NCBI GenBank assembly: GCA_030041135.1
Contig: JASHOL010000202.1
Location: forward strand, 1-32,122
Direction of reading: 5' to 3'
Source: Streptosporangiaceae bacterium
GTDB taxonomy: Bacteria; Actinomycetota; Actinomycetes; Streptosporangiales; Streptosporangiaceae
DNA: 32,122 nt
Both the position numbers and the translations under genes were made by a program. Below the pieces are notes generated by a model. It searched no databases. It saw only the letters and a list, made by a program, of their open reading frames with translations, and was not told where the DNA came from. Positions 6,433-14,060 of this stretch are shown piece after piece (the first letter of the stretch is position 1; the number at the start of each line of letters is the position of its first letter).

Positions 6433-8013
6433 ATGACTTCTGCGTGGAGAACGGCACCGGCCTTGCGGCGGTGGTTACTCCTTACAGCTTCGATGACCGC
6501 CCTCGTTGCGGCATCAGGCTTGGCGTACTCGAGCGCGAAGGCGGCTAGCCCCGCCGAGTTCTATGCGGCCAGCCAGTGCGCCAAGGCGGACGGCGCCCTG
6601 CATGTTCATGGTGTCCGCGTCTACGACGCCAGCGGCAAGCAGTTCATCTCCTACGGGGTCACTCTGTCCGATCTCCAAACCGCACAGTGGGCCAAAGGAC
6701 TGGCTCACGAGAAAACCTCCATCAAGATCGCCGCGACCGACTGGTGCGTCAACACGATCCGGCTGCAGATAGCACAGGACGTGCTAGTGGGCGCGGACGG
6801 GAAGAGCTTCGACAAGAGCTTCTGGGACGCCATTACGGCCGAGGTCACGCTGGCTGAGAAGTCCTACCACCTGGACGTCGTGCTCAACGACGATACCGAA
6901 GGCACGAACCAGGACGAGCCGGCTCCCACCGAGGCCACTGTTGCCTTCTGGAGGCGGATGGCCGCTCAGTACAAGAACGACCCGGACGTGATCTTCGACC
7001 TGTTCAACGAGCCTCGTGCCATCCATCCCACTGGCTGCGGTAACAAGACCGACTGGAATTTGTGGCAGAACGGCGGCGTGTACTACGCCAACAAGAAGAC
7101 CTACCTCGGCGAGCAGCAGCTGGTAAGCAGTGTCCGCGATCTCAAAGCCGATGACGACTCCAAGAACCTCATCTGGGTGGAGAACATCTGCGGCAGCTTC
7201 AGCGGTGTCCTCGGTCACCTCCTCAAGGGCGCGAACATCGTGTACGACATCCATCACCCGACCGGAACGCCGCACGCGCCGTCCACCTGGAATACAGACT
7301 ACGGTTTCCTGATCGAGGGCAACCACGTGCCCGTCGTCGACGGCGAGTGGACAAACTACGCCAGTTCCGGACCAGAGTGCTGGCCCAATGCGCCGACCTC
7401 CGTCCCGGCCTATCTCGCTTGGATGGCGCAGCATGGCATCGGCATGAGTGCCTGGAGCCTTCTCCCTGGCGTTCTGATCACCTCGGCCAGCACCTACAAC
7501 CCCACCGTGATCATGACCTCGGGCAAGGACAAATGGCGCTGCGCCAACGGGCTGAATCAGGGCGCGGGCGCACTGATCATGGCGTGGTTCAAGCAGCAGA
7601 ACGAGGTGCACCAGGCCGTGAATCAAGCGCACGGCCTGTGCCTGGAGGCATGGGCTCCACGCGATACCAACAACGGCGACAAAGTCCAGCTCAACACCTG
7701 CGACGGTGATGAAAACCAGTTCTGGAGCTTTGCCCCCGACGGCGCGGGCCCGTCCTATGAGCTCGTCAACGAGGCGCACGGCCTGTGCCTGGACGCTGAG
7801 GCTGATCACGACGCCGCCAACGGCGACAGAGTCGAGCTCTGGGCGTGTAACGGGGGCAGCAACCAGCGCTGGAAGAATGCTCCGGGCCACATCTTTGAGA
7901 ACGGGGCGCACGGCCTGTGCCTGGACGCTGAGTCTCAGCACGACGGCAGCGCCGGTGACGTAGTCCAGCTGTATGCGTGCGACGGTGGCATCAATCAGGT
8001 CTGGCGCTGGTGA
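6433..8013 (+). CDS. Secreted GH5-like glycoside hydrolase with C-terminal ricin-type lectin (CBM13) domain
   Basis: A 526-residue exported enzyme. The start chosen is ATG 6433, with GGAG 6 bp upstream; ATG 6427 in the same frame is too close to that site. The signal peptide has RR-W and a hydrophobic core LLLTASMTALVAASGLA, with cleavage likely after SAKA (residue about 38). The catalytic part (about 50-390) has family-5 hallmarks: FDLFNEPR with acid/base Glu193, YDIHHP with His274, and VVDGEWTNY with nucleophile Glu305. Residues 397-526 form a beta-trefoil of three near-identical repeats, AHGLCL(E/D)A...GD(K/R/V)VxL...C(D/N)G...NQxW, each ending in the QxW-type motif (NQFW, NQRW, NQVW). The trefoil should bind galactose, xylan or related sugars. 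The clan cuts beta-glucans, mannans or other plant and fungal polysaccharides; the exact substrate is open. It stands alone, with a strong hairpin behind it. Confidence 0.88.
   Translation: MTSAWRTAPALRRWLLLTASMTALVAASGLAYSSAKAASPAEFYAASQCAKADGALHVHGVRVYDASGKQFISYGVTLSDLQTAQWAKGLAHEKTSIKIAATDWCVNTIRLQIAQDVLVGADGKSFDKSFWDAITAEVTLAEKSYHLDVVLNDDTEGTNQDEPAPTEATVAFWRRMAAQYKNDPDVIFDLFNEPRAIHPTGCGNKTDWNLWQNGGVYYANKKTYLGEQQLVSSVRDLKADDDSKNLIWVENICGSFSGVLGHLLKGANIVYDIHHPTGTPHAPSTWNTDYGFLIEGNHVPVVDGEWTNYASSGPECWPNAPTSVPAYLAWMAQHGIGMSAWSLLPGVLITSASTYNPTVIMTSGKDKWRCANGLNQGAGALIMAWFKQQNEVHQAVNQAHGLCLEAWAPRDTNNGDKVQLNTCDGDENQFWSFAPDGAGPSYELVNEAHGLCLDAEADHDAANGDRVELWACNGGSNQRWKNAPGHIFENGAHGLCLDAESQHDGSAGDVVQLYACDGGINQVWRW
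7627..8010 (+). repeat. Three tandem CBM13 subdomain repeats, conserved at DNA level
   Basis: The 20-mer GCGCACGGCCTGTGCCTGGA starts at 7627, 7774 and 7906. The last two copies share the continuation CGCTGAG. Spacings of 147 and 132 bp correspond to the alpha, beta and gamma lobes of the trefoil. Identity at DNA level, beyond what the protein motif needs, points to recent internal duplication or gene conversion. Confidence 0.85.
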
Positions 8014-8039
8014 CATCGATCTGAGGTTGTCAGGAGCGC

Positions 8040-8070
8040 GCCTGGCCGGCTCGTGCAGCGCCGGCCAGGC
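8040..8070 (+). terminator. Strong hairpin after the GH5 gene
   Basis: GCCTGGCCGGC and GCCGGCCAGGC pair perfectly over 11 bp with a 9-nt loop, 27 bp past the GH5 stop. There is no U-tract, which is common for intrinsic terminators of high-GC actinobacteria. Confidence 0.7.
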
Positions 8071-8317
8071 ATAGGCCGTATCTCTGGCAGACCTCGACAG
8101 CCCTAAGAACCCTGCCCGACTATGAGCGGAATTCGTCTGCCGTCACCGTCCAGTGAAGCGAGCTGTCTCAACGGCCGGTTAGGGGGTCAGCACCAACTCA
8201 GCACGCTATCGGGAACTGACGGGAACCAACCAGGAATAACGTGCAAACAGCCGACCGCCAGAAACCGGAGTTCACGGGCCCTTCCAAGATCCGCACCAGC
8301 GCCATGACCGGCGGTTA

Positions 8318-8415
8318 TTACCGCACGTCGAGCCCGGTGACGGCCCTTCCGATGATCATGCGCTGGATCTCCGACGTGCCCTCGAAAATCGTGAAGATCC
8401 TGGTGCCGGCCATGC
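8318..8415 (-). pseudogene. Acyl-CoA dehydrogenase C-terminal remnant
   Basis: Read on the minus strand, the sequence from about 8415 to the TAA at 8318-8320 encodes RMAGTRIFTIFEGTSEIQRM followed by IIGRAVTGLDVR. This is the closing signature of acyl-CoA dehydrogenases (xxIFEGTSEIQRxIIxR), including the FAD/substrate-side EGT motif. Upstream the frame hits a stop (TGA) within about 15 codons, and no flavoprotein core follows. Only about 33 of roughly 380 residues survive, so this is a leftover. It may be the scar of a deletion that removed a beta-oxidation-type gene from this catabolic neighbourhood. Confidence 0.8.
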
Positions 8416-8429
8416 GGTGCCGCCCTCAG

Positions 8430-8805
8430 CACCTCCCGAAGTACGGACTCGAGCTCACCGAGCTGCGGGCCAGCGTCCCCGGCAAGGTTCCCGCGCAGGC
8501 CAGCGGCCAGGCCGCGACCCTGCTCGCCCTGGAGTCACACGCCATGTTCAACGCGGCCCTGACGCTTGGCGTGCCGGAGCTGCGTCGGCGATTTGGCCCG
8601 TACGGGAGGGGTGCCAGCGGCCATCGACGCCGCCGACTGGATGACCGGCATCATCGACAAGGTACTCGAGTTCGCACCCGCGGACCGGCAAGCGCGGGAG
8701 ACGGCCACTGTCGCCGCTGGCTGGCAGCACGAGGTCTACGACGCTGTCGGCGACAGCGCCGCCGCCACGCATGCCACTGAGATGATCGAGGCCCTTCGGG
8801 TTTAG
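8430..8805 (+). pseudogene. Frameshifted ORF of unknown family
   Basis: Two plus-strand frames in succession have coding-like codon use. The first is frame 8241 onward (LTELRASVPGKVPAQASGQA to about TLGVPELRR). From about 8585 the next frame takes over (GDLARTGGVPAAIDAADWMT to EMIEALRV, stop TAG 8803-8805). Joined, they give roughly 120 residues of mostly helical, soluble protein with no motif I recognise. The nominal start of the longer frame (GTG 8241, AGGA upstream) lies across the antisense acyl-CoA dehydrogenase remnant, so the true 5' end is probably lost. The change of frame, with no overlap that could be programmed, argues for a broken gene. Confidence 0.45.
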
Positions 8806-8823
8806 CGGACTCGGCCGCGCGGT

Positions 8824-9744
8824 CTACGCGGGAAGACCGGTGAGCCGCGCGCTTTCTTCCCATAGCCGTTCGCACCGCGCCGGGTCGGTGGTGTGCGGCG
8901 CGGTCTCGACTGGCTTGCGGTCGAGGAAGAACCGTCCGGTCACGCCGTCGACTTCGGCAGCGGTGGCGAGCCAGGCGGGTGTGTCGGCTCCTACATCCGG
9001 GCCTGGGGCTTCATCCGCGCCGGTGACTGACTCCGCTCGCGGTCCGCCAGGCTGGTGGCGGGGCGGCGGGAGAACGCCATCCCGGAAGGCCTGCGCGAGA
9101 AGCGCGTCCAGACCTGGCACCTCCCCACTGAGGCCGGTGCCGGAGATGATGCCGGGGTGAACGCAGTTGACGGTGACTTGTGTTCCGGCGTGGCGGCGGG
9201 CGAGTTCGAAGACGAACATCGCGTTCATGTTCTTGGTGCGGCCGTACGCGAAGAACGGCCGTAGTTCGGCGGGCTGGCCGAGGCGCTCCGGGTGGCCGAA
9301 CGTGAGGTCATCCAGGTCGACCGGGTTGCGTGCGCCGGAAACCGGATTGGCGCCAACAACGATCAGCCTCGCCTGGTCCAGGGCGGCCGCCAGCGTGCGC
9401 AAGAGCAGGTAAGGGGCCAGGTGGTTGACGGCAAGCACGCGTGGCAGGCCGTCGGATGTCATCCGGCCAAGCGGTGTCACTAGCGCCGCGTTGCTCACGA
9501 CCGCGGCGGGCCGCGGACCCGCGAGCAACCTCTCGGCGAGGTCACGTACCTGCGTGAGCTCAGCCAGGTCAGCTCGCTCAAGGATGAGATCCGCGCCCGG
9601 CACGGCGGCCTGGATTCGCTCGCGAGCCGCCCGCAGCCGCTGATCGCTGCGGCCCACCAGGGTGACGCTCAGCCCTTCGCCGGCCAGTCGCCGGGCTATT
9701 GCCTCGCCGATTCCGTTGGTCGCGCCCGTCACGACAGCGTGCAT
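8824..9744 (-). CDS. Short-chain dehydrogenase/reductase (SDR), atypical active site
   Basis: A 306-residue Rossmann oxidoreductase. The start is ATG 9744 with AGGGAGC upstream; an in-frame TTG at 9771 has no such site. It has the nucleotide motif TGATNGIG (6-13), SNAA (84-87), the NHLAPYLL block with Asn108, and the YGRTK catalytic pair Tyr167/Lys171. GRS at 31-33 after strand beta-2 would favour NADP. The strand that normally carries the catalytic Ser (VSSxA) reads LIVVGANPVSGA (127-138): the usual Ser position is Gly/Ala, and Ser136 is displaced, so activity may differ from a classic SDR. The layout resembles the retinol-dehydrogenase/WW-domain-oxidoreductase-like group. It is the last gene of the importer operon, 27 bp behind the MetE-like gene, so probably acts on a product of that enzyme or of the imported solute. 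Confidence 0.85.
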   Translation of the reverse strand: MHAVVTGATNGIGEAIARRLAGEGLSVTLVGRSDQRLRAARERIQAAVPGADLILERADLAELTQVRDLAERLLAGPRPAAVVSNAALVTPLGRMTSDGLPRVLAVNHLAPYLLLRTLAAALDQARLIVVGANPVSGARNPVDLDDLTFGHPERLGQPAELRPFFAYGRTKNMNAMFVFELARRHAGTQVTVNCVHPGIISGTGLSGEVPGLDALLAQAFRDGVLPPPRHQPGGPRAESVTGADEAPGPDVGADTPAWLATAAEVDGVTGRFFLDRKPVETAPHTTDPARCERLWEESARLTGLPA

Positions 9745-9771
9745 CACTGCTCCCTGGTCGGTATTAGCCAA

Positions 9772-10962
9772 TCACAGGGACCCCCAGACCTCCTGCGCGG
9801 TCTCGACGATCAGGGCCAGCTTGTCCCACTGCTGCTGCTGGGATAGATCGTTGCCTTCCTTGGTCGAGGAGAAGCCGCACTGCGGCGAGAGGCACAGCTG
9901 GTCGACATCGATGAACCTGGCCGCGTCCTCGATCCGGCGCTTCAGGTCGTCCTTGCGTTCCAGCTCACCGCGCTTGGTGGTGACGAGCCCGAGGACGACG
10001 CGCTTGCCCTTAGGGACGAACCGGAGCGGCTCGAAGCCGCCCGAGCGCTCGTCGTCCCATTCGCAGAAGAAACCGTCAACCTCAAGCCGGTTGAACAGCG
10101 CGTCGGCCACGAACTCGTAGCCGCCCTCGGCCGCCCACATGCTCTGGTTGTTGCCGCGGCACATGTGCGTGGTGACGGCCAGGTCGGCTGGCCTGCTCGC
10201 GAGCGCCCGGTTGATGTTCTCGATGTAGCGCTCGTGCTGGTGCTCGGGATCGCCGCCGATCTCGGCCACGTGCTGGCGCTGGGCCGGGTCGTTCATGTAG
10301 GCCAGGCTGGTGTCGTCGAGCTGCAGGTACCGGCAGCCGAGGGCGTACACCCGCCGTACCTCCTCGGCGTAGGCGGCGACCAGGTCGGCCCAGAACTGGT
10401 CAAGGTCCGGGTAGACCGAGGCATCGATCGCCGACCTGCCGCCGCGGTAGTGGACCATGCTCAGCGACGGGATCGTGAGCTTGGGCACGACGGCGGGTTG
10501 CGGGGAGTCGTCCCCGTCGACCGTGTCGAGCAGGTACTCGAACGCGTCCCCGAATATGGTGTGCTCCAGCGTCAGCGGCGCAACGACGTGGGCCGAAGGA
10601 GGCGCCCACTCGAAGCTCTTCTCATCGTTGTGGAACGCCACCCGGATCGTCTCGTCCTGGACCTTCTTGATGCCGCCGAGCTGGTAGATGAAGTCCATAT
10701 GCCATGACTCGCGGCGCAGCTCGCCGTCGGTAGCGTCCCGCAGTCCGACCTCGCGCTGCTTGCGGACGAGCTCGCTGATCGCGGCATCCTCGACCGCCCG
10801 CAGGTCGTCGGCCGTGATCCGGCCTGCCGCGAAGTCATCCCTGGCCCGCAGCAGCTCGGGCGGGCGGAGCAGGCTGCCGACGTGATCGGCGCGGAACGGC
10901 GCACGACTCTGCCGATGCGGGGTGCCCGCAGCGTGCTGGTCGATGTCCTGCGTATCTGTCAT
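9772..10962 (-). CDS. Stand-alone MetE-like zinc methyltransferase (cobalamin-independent methionine synthase II family)
   Basis: A 396-residue single-barrel protein of the PF01717/UROD superfamily, half the length of true MetE because the N-terminal barrel is missing. The zinc ligands are all present: His266 and Cys268 in THMCRGN, Glu301 in FFCEWDD, Cys362 in SPQCGF. The N-terminus has ADHVGSLLRP (26-34), also family-typical. Such proteins transfer a methyl or alkyl group to a thiol; relatives include core MetE of some prokaryotes and epoxyalkane:coenzyme M transferase. Donor and acceptor here are unknown. The start is ATG 10962 with GGAGGAG upstream; the open frame beyond it overlaps the ATPase gene and is spurious. 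It sits in an importer operon, 43 bp after the ATPase gene, which points to substrate catabolism or thiol alkylation more than to methionine biosynthesis. Confidence 0.88.
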   Translation of the reverse strand: MTDTQDIDQHAAGTPHRQSRAPFRADHVGSLLRPPELLRARDDFAAGRITADDLRAVEDAAISELVRKQREVGLRDATDGELRRESWHMDFIYQLGGIKKVQDETIRVAFHNDEKSFEWAPPSAHVVAPLTLEHTIFGDAFEYLLDTVDGDDSPQPAVVPKLTIPSLSMVHYRGGRSAIDASVYPDLDQFWADLVAAYAEEVRRVYALGCRYLQLDDTSLAYMNDPAQRQHVAEIGGDPEHQHERYIENINRALASRPADLAVTTHMCRGNNQSMWAAEGGYEFVADALFNRLEVDGFFCEWDDERSGGFEPLRFVPKGKRVVLGLVTTKRGELERKDDLKRRIEDAARFIDVDQLCLSPQCGFSSTKEGNDLSQQQQWDKLALIVETAQEVWGSL

Positions 10963-11005
10963 GCGCTCTACTCTCCTCCGCCGGCTACGAGATCTTGTCG
11001 CGGGT

Positions 11006-12115
11006 CTAGGTGTCGGTCTCGGCTGCGGCCACCCGGCTCGGGCCGACGGAACTGGCAGCGACGTGCGGCTCGCTGCCGCCTTCTTCCGGCCCGGAGCCGC
11101 CGGACAGCGGGTAGTGACAGGCGACGAGGTGGCCGTCACCGAGGGAGCGCAGCTCAGGCACTTCGACGGCACAGCGGTCGGCGGCACGCGGGCAGCGGGT
11201 GCGGAACCGGCACCCGCTCGGCGGATCGAGCGGCGAGGGCAGCTCGCCCTTGATCACGCTGGCGGGTTCCAGCTTTGCCCGCGCGGGATCGGGGTCAGGA
11301 ATCGACCTGAGCAGCGCCAGCGTGTACGGGTGCAGCGGCTCACTGTAGATCGAGCGCACCGGCCCGACCTCGCACAGCTTTCCCAGGTACATCACCGCGA
11401 CCCGGTCGCTGACCTGCCTGACGAGCGTCAGGTCATGGGCGATGAACAGGTAGGAGAGAGCGAGTTCGCTGCGCAGCTTCTCGAACAGGTTCAGCACCTG
11501 CGCCTGTACCAGGACGTCCAGCGATGAGACGGGCTCGTCGCAGAGGATCAGCTTGGGCTCCAGCGCCAGTGCCCTCGCCACCGCCACTCGCTGGCACTGT
11601 CCGCCGGACAGCTCGCGCGGATGCCGTGCGCCGTGACGGGCCGGGTCGAGACCCACGAGGTCGAGAAGTTCGCGTACGCGCTGCCGCCGCGCCTGGCGAC
11701 TGCCGACCCCGTAGGCGATCAGCGGCTCCTCGACGATCCGGGTGACCGGCCATGTCGGGTCGAGGGAAGTGAAGGGATCCTGGAAGACCATCTGCAGGTT
11801 GCGCCGCGCCGCCTTGAGGGCGCCGCGGGGCAGCCGCACGAGATCCTGGCCCTGGAAGATCACCTCGCCGCTCGCGGGCGGCGGTGCCTGGATCACCGAC
11901 CGGGCCAGCGTGGACTTCCCTGACCCGGTCTCGCCGACGATGCCGAGGGTCTCCCCCGCATGCAGCTCGAACGACACGTCGCAGACCGCCTGGAGGACGC
12001 CGCCCTTCACCCCGCCGTAGTCGCGCAGGACGAACTCCTGCACTAGGTGGCGGACATCCAGCAGGACGTCGCCGCGCGGCGGCAATGTCGCCGCTGTACC
12101 GTTCGATGCAGTCAT
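11006..12115 (-). CDS. Dpp/Opp-type ABC importer, ATP-binding protein (DppF/OppF class)
   Basis: A 369-residue cytoplasmic ATPase of a peptide/nickel-class importer. Walker A GETGSGKS (61-68), Q-loop FQDP (111-114), signature LSGGQ (169-173, followed by C where R or K is usual), Walker B LILCDEP (189-195), D-loop SSLD and switch His in LFIAHD are all present. The C-terminal oligopeptide-transporter extension contains CRFRTRCPRAADRC, a cysteine cluster shared with DppD/OppD proteins that in some homologues binds an iron-sulfur cluster. The start is ATG 12115, whose ATG overlaps the TGA of the preceding ATPase gene (ATGA), so translation is coupled. A longer frame to 12241 lies inside that gene. 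It pairs with the next ATPase to drive the two permeases. Confidence 0.93.
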   Translation of the reverse strand: MTASNGTAATLPPRGDVLLDVRHLVQEFVLRDYGGVKGGVLQAVCDVSFELHAGETLGIVGETGSGKSTLARSVIQAPPPASGEVIFQGQDLVRLPRGALKAARRNLQMVFQDPFTSLDPTWPVTRIVEEPLIAYGVGSRQARRQRVRELLDLVGLDPARHGARHPRELSGGQCQRVAVARALALEPKLILCDEPVSSLDVLVQAQVLNLFEKLRSELALSYLFIAHDLTLVRQVSDRVAVMYLGKLCEVGPVRSIYSEPLHPYTLALLRSIPDPDPARAKLEPASVIKGELPSPLDPPSGCRFRTRCPRAADRCAVEVPELRSLGDGHLVACHYPLSGGSGPEEGGSEPHVAASSVGPSRVAAAETDT

Positions 12116-13167
12116 CGTGCCGCCCCGCTCTGGATCGGATGCCAGCACGCCCACCAGCGGCCCGGTTCGTGCTGGCGCAGCGGTGGTGCCTGGTCCCGGC
12201 AGTCTTGCTGCACGTCCGGGCAACGCGGCGCGAACGGGCATCCGTCTCTCAGCACCGACTGGTCGGGCGGCCGGCCCCCCACGACCGGGAGCAGCACGTG
12301 CGGCTCGGTGTCGATCCGCGGGATGGCGTCGAGCAGTGCCTGGGTGTACGGCATGCGGACGCCGGCGAACAGGTCGCTGGCGCAGGCGCGCTCGACGATC
12401 TTGCCCGCGTACATCACCAGGACGTCTTCGGCGTAGGTCGCAGCCAGGCTCATGTCGTGGCTGATCATTAGCAGCGCGGTACCGGTCTGCCGCTGCAGGT
12501 CGAGCAGCAGCTCCATGATCTGCGCCTGAGTGGTCACGTCGAGCGCCGTCGTCGCTTCGTCGGCGATGAGCACGTCAGGTCCGCAGGCTAGCGCGATCGC
12601 GATGACGACCCGCTGCCTCATGCCACCGGAGAGCTGGTGGGGGTATTCATGGAACCGCCGCTCGGGCACGGGGATGCGCACCATCTTCAGCAACTCGATC
12701 GTGCGCTCGTGCGCCTGCCTGCGGTCCATCGGAAAGTGCGTGGTGATCGCCTCGGCGATCTGAATGCCGATCCGCATCGTCGGATTCAGCGACCGCTCGG
12801 GATTCTGGAACACCATCGCCACGTTGCGGCCGCGGTAGTCCCGCATCTCGTGGTTGCTGCGGCCGAGGACCTGCTCGCCCTTGAACCGGATCGAGCCGGA
12901 GACGTCGGCGTAGCGCGGCAGCAGGCCCATGATCGCCTGCGCGCTGACGGTCTTGCCGGATCCGGACTCGCCGATGACAGCGAGCGTCCGGCCCGGCTCC
13001 AGGGCGAAGCTGATGCCCTGCACGGCATATACGCTGCCGAGCCTGGTGCGGAACGTGACGCGCAGGTCCTCCACCTCGAGCACCGGACCCGGCGCCATCC
13101 CGACCGCCGGCGGTCCGCTGCCGTCCGCCTCCGCAGCGGTCCGGCCCCGATCGCGCAGTCGTGGCAT
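12112..13167 (-). CDS. Dpp/Opp-type ABC importer, ATP-binding protein (DppD/OppD class)
   Basis: A 351-residue ATPase. Walker A GESGSGKT (66-73), Q-loop FQNPERSLNP (120-129), signature LSGGMRQR (179-186), Walker B VLIADEA (199-205), D-loop TALD and switch His in LMISHD are present. The C-terminal CPFAPRCPDVQQDC cysteine cluster is typical of the oligopeptide transporter extension. The start is ATG 13167, which shares one base with the TGA of the upstream permease gene (TGATG), with a GGGGGG-type ribosome site. The frame continues open to 13452 inside the permease gene and is not used. It is the partner of the following ATPase gene. Confidence 0.93.
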   Translation of the reverse strand: MPRLRDRGRTAAEADGSGPPAVGMAPGPVLEVEDLRVTFRTRLGSVYAVQGISFALEPGRTLAVIGESGSGKTVSAQAIMGLLPRYADVSGSIRFKGEQVLGRSNHEMRDYRGRNVAMVFQNPERSLNPTMRIGIQIAEAITTHFPMDRRQAHERTIELLKMVRIPVPERRFHEYPHQLSGGMRQRVVIAIALACGPDVLIADEATTALDVTTQAQIMELLLDLQRQTGTALLMISHDMSLAATYAEDVLVMYAGKIVERACASDLFAGVRMPYTQALLDAIPRIDTEPHVLLPVVGGRPPDQSVLRDGCPFAPRCPDVQQDCRDQAPPLRQHEPGRWWACWHPIQSGAAR

Positions 13168-14060
13168 CACCTGACCCCCCACCGGGCCCGCAGTCCGTCG
13201 CCCATCATGTTGAGGCAGATAGCCGTCGCCAGCAGGAAGATGCTCGGCACGATGACGAGGCGCGGGTATACCGAGATGTACTGCTCGCCGGTCGCGATCA
13301 TGTTGCCCCAGGTCGCGGTCGGTGCCGGGACGCCATAACCGAGGAAGTCCAGTGCGCCTTCTAGGATGATCGTCAGGCTCGCGCCGAGCAGGCTGAAGGT
13401 CAGCAGCTGCGGCGCTATGTTGGGGGCCAGGTGCCTGACCATGATCCGCCACGTCCTGGTGCCCGCCAGCCGCGCGGCGACCACGAAGGGCTGGTCGCGC
13501 AACCGGAGCGTGGCGGCCCTCGACACCCTGGCGAAGGCCGGGATGCTGAACGCGCAGAGCGCCCAGATCACGTGAGTCTCGCTCGGCCCGAGACTGTCGG
13601 AGATCGCCAGCGCCAGCACCAGCGAAGGGAAGGCGATGAACACGTCGAGGATCCGCATCATGACCGCGTCGGTCCAGCCGCCGCGGTAGGCGGCGAACAT
13701 GCCGAACAGACCGCCGGCCGCCAGGCCTATGGCCTGTACCGCGGCCGCGACCTCAAACGACACTCGCCCGCCGTAGAGGATCCTGGACATGATGTCGTAG
13801 CCGACGGTGTCGGTGCCGAGGATGTGGCCAGGTGACCAGAGCGGCCGGTTGACCTGGAAGAGGTTCCCGACTGTCGGGTCGGGCACGCGGTACACCAGCG
13901 GCCAGATGAAGCAGAAGAACAGCAGCACGACAAGGAGCGTGCCCGGGACCATGATCTCCAGCGTGCGGAGCCAGCCGCGCGCCCGCGGCACAGCGCGGGC
14001 GGCGCCGGCGACGTCCTGCGCCGGACCGGCGCTCAGCAGCTCAGCTGCGGGAACGGACAT
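13167..14060 (-). CDS. Dpp/Opp-type ABC importer, inner-membrane permease (DppC/OppC class)
   Basis: A 297-residue integral membrane protein. A first membrane segment (TLLVVLLFFCFIWPLVY, about 41-57) is followed by the DppC/OppC hallmark HILGTDTVGYDIMSRILYGGR (GTDxxGxD), then four or five more hydrophobic segments. The EAA-type coupling loop for the ATPases is ARLAGTRTWRIMVRHLAPN. GTD..G.D distinguishes it from the DppB-type subunit. Its start (ATG 14060) lies 20 bp inside the end of the DppB-type gene, so the two subunits are translationally coupled and made in equal amounts. Confidence 0.93.
   Translation of the reverse strand: MSVPAAELLSAGPAQDVAGAARAVPRARGWLRTLEIMVPGTLLVVLLFFCFIWPLVYRVPDPTVGNLFQVNRPLWSPGHILGTDTVGYDIMSRILYGGRVSFEVAAAVQAIGLAAGGLFGMFAAYRGGWTDAVMMRILDVFIAFPSLVLALAISDSLGPSETHVIWALCAFSIPAFARVSRAATLRLRDQPFVVAARLAGTRTWRIMVRHLAPNIAPQLLTFSLLGASLTIILEGALDFLGYGVPAPTATWGNMIATGEQYISVYPRLVIVPSIFLLATAICLNMMGDGLRARWGVR

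Noticed and set aside
7627-8010. CRISPR-like spaced repeats
   Set aside because: The three repeats are in frame inside the glycosidase and encode lectin lobes.
8241-8780. An intact 179-codon plus-strand gene
   Set aside because: Its first 60 codons are antisense to the acyl-CoA dehydrogenase remnant and its last 60 are Arg-rich, while the neighbouring frame there carries the coding signal.
9772-10962. Calling the MetE-like protein an epoxyalkane:coenzyme M transferase
   Set aside because: The zinc ligands are common to the whole superfamily; no coenzyme M genes or 2-KPCC-type enzyme are in the window.
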